Positions 61,290 to 64,000 of a DNA stretch of 64,000 bases are shown here, piece after piece (position 1 is the stretch's first letter; every line of letters begins with the position of its first letter). Location: the NCBI GenBank assembly GCA_022560025.1, contig JAFISE010000033.1, positions 173,374-237,373 on the forward strand, given 5' to 3'. The notes under the pieces were generated by a model. That model did not search any database. It had not been told where the DNA came from and worked only from the letters and a program-made list of their open reading frames with translations. This stretch comes from Stagonosporopsis chrysanthemi (taxonomy: Eukaryota > Ascomycota > Dothideomycetes > Pleosporales > Didymellaceae). A program made the translations under genes and the position numbers.

Positions 61290-63700
61290 TTAGGTGCACT
61301 ATTAACTAATCTTGATGTCTTTAGATAGATTTAAGTAAGAGCATAGCTGTTAGGACTTAAAAGATAGTAAACTATGCTTAAATAGAGTAAAGCTAGAGAA
61401 AACTCTAGTAGAGGCTTGCAGCAGTTCTAACGTACAAATTAATTGTTAAATTTAGGCATAGGGGCAAAAGACTAATTAAACTATCTAGTAGCTAGTTCCT
61501 GCTAAAGTTTCTCTTAGAATAGCAGTAATGTTTTTAGTTTTATAAAGTAAAGTAAATAATTAGAGGCCTAGGAGTTAAAATAACCTTTACTTATTCTTAA
61601 ACTTTAAATATATAAGAAGTCCTTGTTACTTAATTAAATATAGACAGTTAAATATATTATTACTAGTAGGCTATTTTTAGTAAGCAGAACTAGCAATGCA
61701 GGATAAACTAAATACAGGGTTAAGGTGCTAGAATATACGCTTATTAGACACTACAAAAGGTATTAGTTTATCTAGACAGCAGGATAGTAGCTATAGAAGT
61801 TAGAATGCGCTAAGGAGTGTGTAACAACTTACCTGCTAAATAAACTAGCCCTAAAAATAGATAGTGCTTAAGCGTATTACTTATACCCTGCTGCTAGGGC
61901 AAGATTTAAGCCTTAGTAAGTAGGCAGGCGTAGAAGTCTGTAACAAAGCCTTAGGGGTAACTCTAGGTTAAACAGCCTCTAGTGCAGATCTTAGTAGTAG
62001 TAGCAAATACTTAAATAAGAACTTTAAAGACTAAAGTAGAGAAAGGTTCTGTGTAAACAGCAGTTAGACACAGGTTAGTTAATCCTAAGAGATAGAGAAA
62101 CTCTGTTTTAATATAAGCGCTTGCGCCCTACTCTTAAAAGAGAAGCTAGTTAACATTCTAGCACCTAGGTATAGATTCTCTGCAGCAACCTTATAACTGC
62201 AGCAGGTCTCTAAGGTAAAAAGCTTCTAGTTAATAGAACAATATAGATAAAAAAAGTTAGCAAAATAGATCTGTAACTTTAGGAAAAGAATTAGCTTTAA
62301 GGGTTAGGTACATTAGGCCTTAGAGAGACGCTTTCAGCGCAGAAGGGTACTAGCTGCAAGGTAGGCACCTTTTAGCGCTAGGATGCTAGCACCCTTAGCA
62401 GGCCTTAGCTGTCTAGCGTACGCTTAACAACTAACTTAGAACTAGTATAGACAAGGGGAATCTAACTGTCTAATTAAAACATAGCATTGCAATAGCTAGA
62501 AAGTAGTGTTAACGCAATGTAATTTCTGCCTAGTGCTCTAAATGTTAAAGCAAAGAGATTTAACTAAGTGCAAGTAAACAGCAAGAGTAACTATAACTCT
62601 CTTAAAGTAGCTAAATACCTTGTTATCTAATTAGTAACGCGTATAAATAGATTAACAAGATTCTTACTGTCTCTATCTACTATCTAGCAAAACTACAGCT
62701 AAGGGAACAGGCTTAGCTAAATTAGCAGAGAAAGAAGACCCTGTTAAGCTTAACTCTAGTTTAACATTGTAAAAAGACATAGAAGGTATAGAATAGGTAG
62801 GAGCTTTAGTACTAGTAAAATACTACTACTCTTATTGTTTTTTTACTTATTTAATAAAGCAGAGCTAGACCTTACAGTCTAACTTCTAGCGTTAAGGTCC
62901 TTTGTAGGCTAATCTAGGTTAAAGACATTGTTAGGTAAAGAGTTTAGCTAGGGCAGCACATCTAGTAAACTATAACGCAGGTGTTCTAAGGGGGACTTAT
63001 AGAGAACAGAAATCTCTAGTAGAGTAAAAGAGCAAAAGTCCCCTTAATTTTAATTTTTAGTATAAATACAAACTATAAAAGTGTAGCTTATTAATCCTTT
63101 AGTCTTTTGAAATTTAAGGCTAGAGGTGCTAGAAAAGTTCTTACAGAAATAACTAGCTTGTAGCAGCTAAGCGTTTATAGCAACGTTGCTTTTTAATCCT
63201 TTAATGTTAGCTCTTCCTATTATACTAAAGCAGAATTTAGTAAGTGTTAGATTGTTTACCTACTAATAGAGAATATAAGCTAGGTTTAGACTGTTGTGAG
63301 ACAGGTTAGTTTTACTTTACTAATAACCTTGCCTTAATAGTAATACTGCTTAGTACAAGAGGAACTGCAGTTTTAGATAATTAGTTTTTGTAGCTGTCTA
63401 ACTAGGCATTGCTGCAAAGCTACTATCTGCTAGATTATAGCTAAACGCCTCTAAGTCAGAATCTATGCTAGAACAGGGTAATTTCTGCCTGCACTAGTTA
63501 GATACAAATAGGCCTTTAGCCTAGAACCTTACTAGATTAGTGTTAGTAGCCTTATTAAAATTAGAGTTACTAGCTAGTGTATTGCAATTGTACAGTGCGC
63601 AGGATTAAATCCTTTGCAGACAACTTAGTTGTCTAGCTAGGTTGTGTAAGCAGTTAAGTAGCCTTGTAGTTACAAGCTGCTGAGCGTAAGCCTACTGCTA
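61290..63700 (+). pseudogene. RIP-like 28S rRNA gene, 3' two thirds (degenerate)
   Basis: Starts at about base 900 of a fungal 28S: CTTGATGTCTTTAGATAGAT for CCTGATGTCTTCGGATGGAT, then GAGCATAGCTGTTAGGACTT. The order is kept without large gaps to the 3' end: GACAAGGGGAATCTAACTGT, TCTACTATCTAGCAAAACTA, the sarcin-ricin loop region TAGTACAAGAGGAACTG (63351-63367) and GATTGTACAGTGCGCAGG-like TTGTACAGTGCGCAGGATTA near 63,590. Length from start to end agrees with a normal 28S. Differences are overwhelmingly C-to-T and G-to-A. The sarcin-ricin loop GAGA is changed to AAGA, so the product would be dead. 5.8S is absent. Confidence 0.88.
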
Positions 63701-63838
63701 GCTTAGTTAAAAGTAAGATACTTCCCTTTCTGTTTATTAGGCAGCTTCTAAAAAGAGCGTCTATAGAAGAGGATAATAAGATCTTAAGATAGATAGAGGC
63801 ATTAGTAGTATGTTGTAGGTCTAGGTATCGACCTAGTC

Positions 63839-63950
63839 TTAGTAGGTTGAGGCATAGGGAATCTTAGTAGGTTGCGGGAGAGCAGGCGTTAGTAGGTTGC
63901 AGGAGAGCAGGCGTTAGTAGGTTGCGGGAAGGATGAGCGTTAGTAGGTTG
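63839..63950. repeat. 25-bp minisatellite starting TTAGTAGGTTG, 5 copies
   Basis: TTAGTAGGTTG begins at 63839, 63864, 63889, 63914 and 63940, i.e. periods 25, 25, 25, 26; the two central units read TTAGTAGGTTGCRGGAGAGC plus AGGCG. The last unit runs into a (GGC)n tract. Confidence 0.9.
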
Positions 63951-63988
63951 GGGCGGCGGCGGCGGCGGCGGCGGCAGCAGCAGCAGCC
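63951..63988. repeat. (GGC)n(AGC)n trinucleotide tract
   Basis: About seven to eight GGC units followed by about five AGC units, immediately after the 25-bp repeats. Confidence 0.85.
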
Positions 63989-64000
63989 CCCAAAATTTAG

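Larger units (their letters stand above)
63701..64000. other. rDNA spacer-like sequence at the window end
   Basis: Directly follows the 28S 3' end. The first ~100 bp are still AT-rich; from about 63,810 the composition returns to GC-rich and CpG reappears. Contains the 25-bp repeats and a GGC/CAG run. Reads as intergenic spacer of an rDNA unit. No telomere repeat is present. Confidence 0.5.

Noticed and set aside
63839..63950. Telomere repeat at the window end
   Set aside because: Units begin TTAGTAGG, not TTAGGG, and the period is 25 bp; they follow the 28S 3' end, so spacer is the better reading.

Overview
The window is nuclear DNA of a filamentous ascomycete (Pezizomycotina; most likely a Dothideomycete, although class level is inference). 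The reasons are compact genes, introns mostly about 48-65 bp with GTRNGT donors, CTRAC branch sites and YAG acceptors, typical fungal families (Zn2Cys6, DUF-type C2H2, Sel1, GH16, GPI proteins), and an AT-rich right end that looks hit by repeat-induced point mutation (RIP). All gene models were built by hand from reading frames and splice signals; every multi-exon model closes in frame.

Left part (1-16 kb): a ketopantoate-reductase-like gene cut by the window edge, a haem aldoxime dehydratase, a secreted GH16 glucanase, ERG10 thiolase head-to-head with the U5 snRNP GTPase SNU114, a secreted PAF-acetylhydrolase-like enzyme head-to-head with a Zn2Cys6 regulator, and a small cysteine-rich GPI-type surface protein.

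Middle (16-42 kb): the spindle-checkpoint kinase MPS1, the PP2C phosphatase PTC7 head-to-head with the U4/U6 snRNP protein PRP4, then a gene-free, repeat-rich stretch of almost 5 kb before a bZIP factor with a hydrophobic, possibly membrane-spanning segment. A Sel1-repeat gene with unusually long introns and a five-finger CCCH protein follow. TAF7 and a TAF3-like gene, both predicted TFIID subunits, are divergently arranged. A hydrophilic small protein and a C2H2 factor close this part.

Right part (42-57 kb): an uncharacterised Ser-rich protein, the cleavage/polyadenylation factor CFT1 head-to-head with an LMBR1-family transporter, a secreted choice-of-anchor-B protein, and an uncharacterised two-exon protein. 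Basal gene-expression machinery (SNU114, PRP4, CFT1, TAF7, TAF3-like, CCCH protein) is well represented, but I see no secondary-metabolite cluster.

From about 57.3 kb the base composition changes abruptly. The next 6.4 kb is a RIP-like ribosomal DNA relic: a piece of 18S, then a Ty3/Gypsy-like gag region standing where the 18S 3' end, ITS, 5.8S and 28S 5' end should be, then the 3' two thirds of 28S, all in + orientation. It ends in unmutated, spacer-like 25-bp repeats, suggesting the edge of an rDNA array or a dispersed rDNA fragment.
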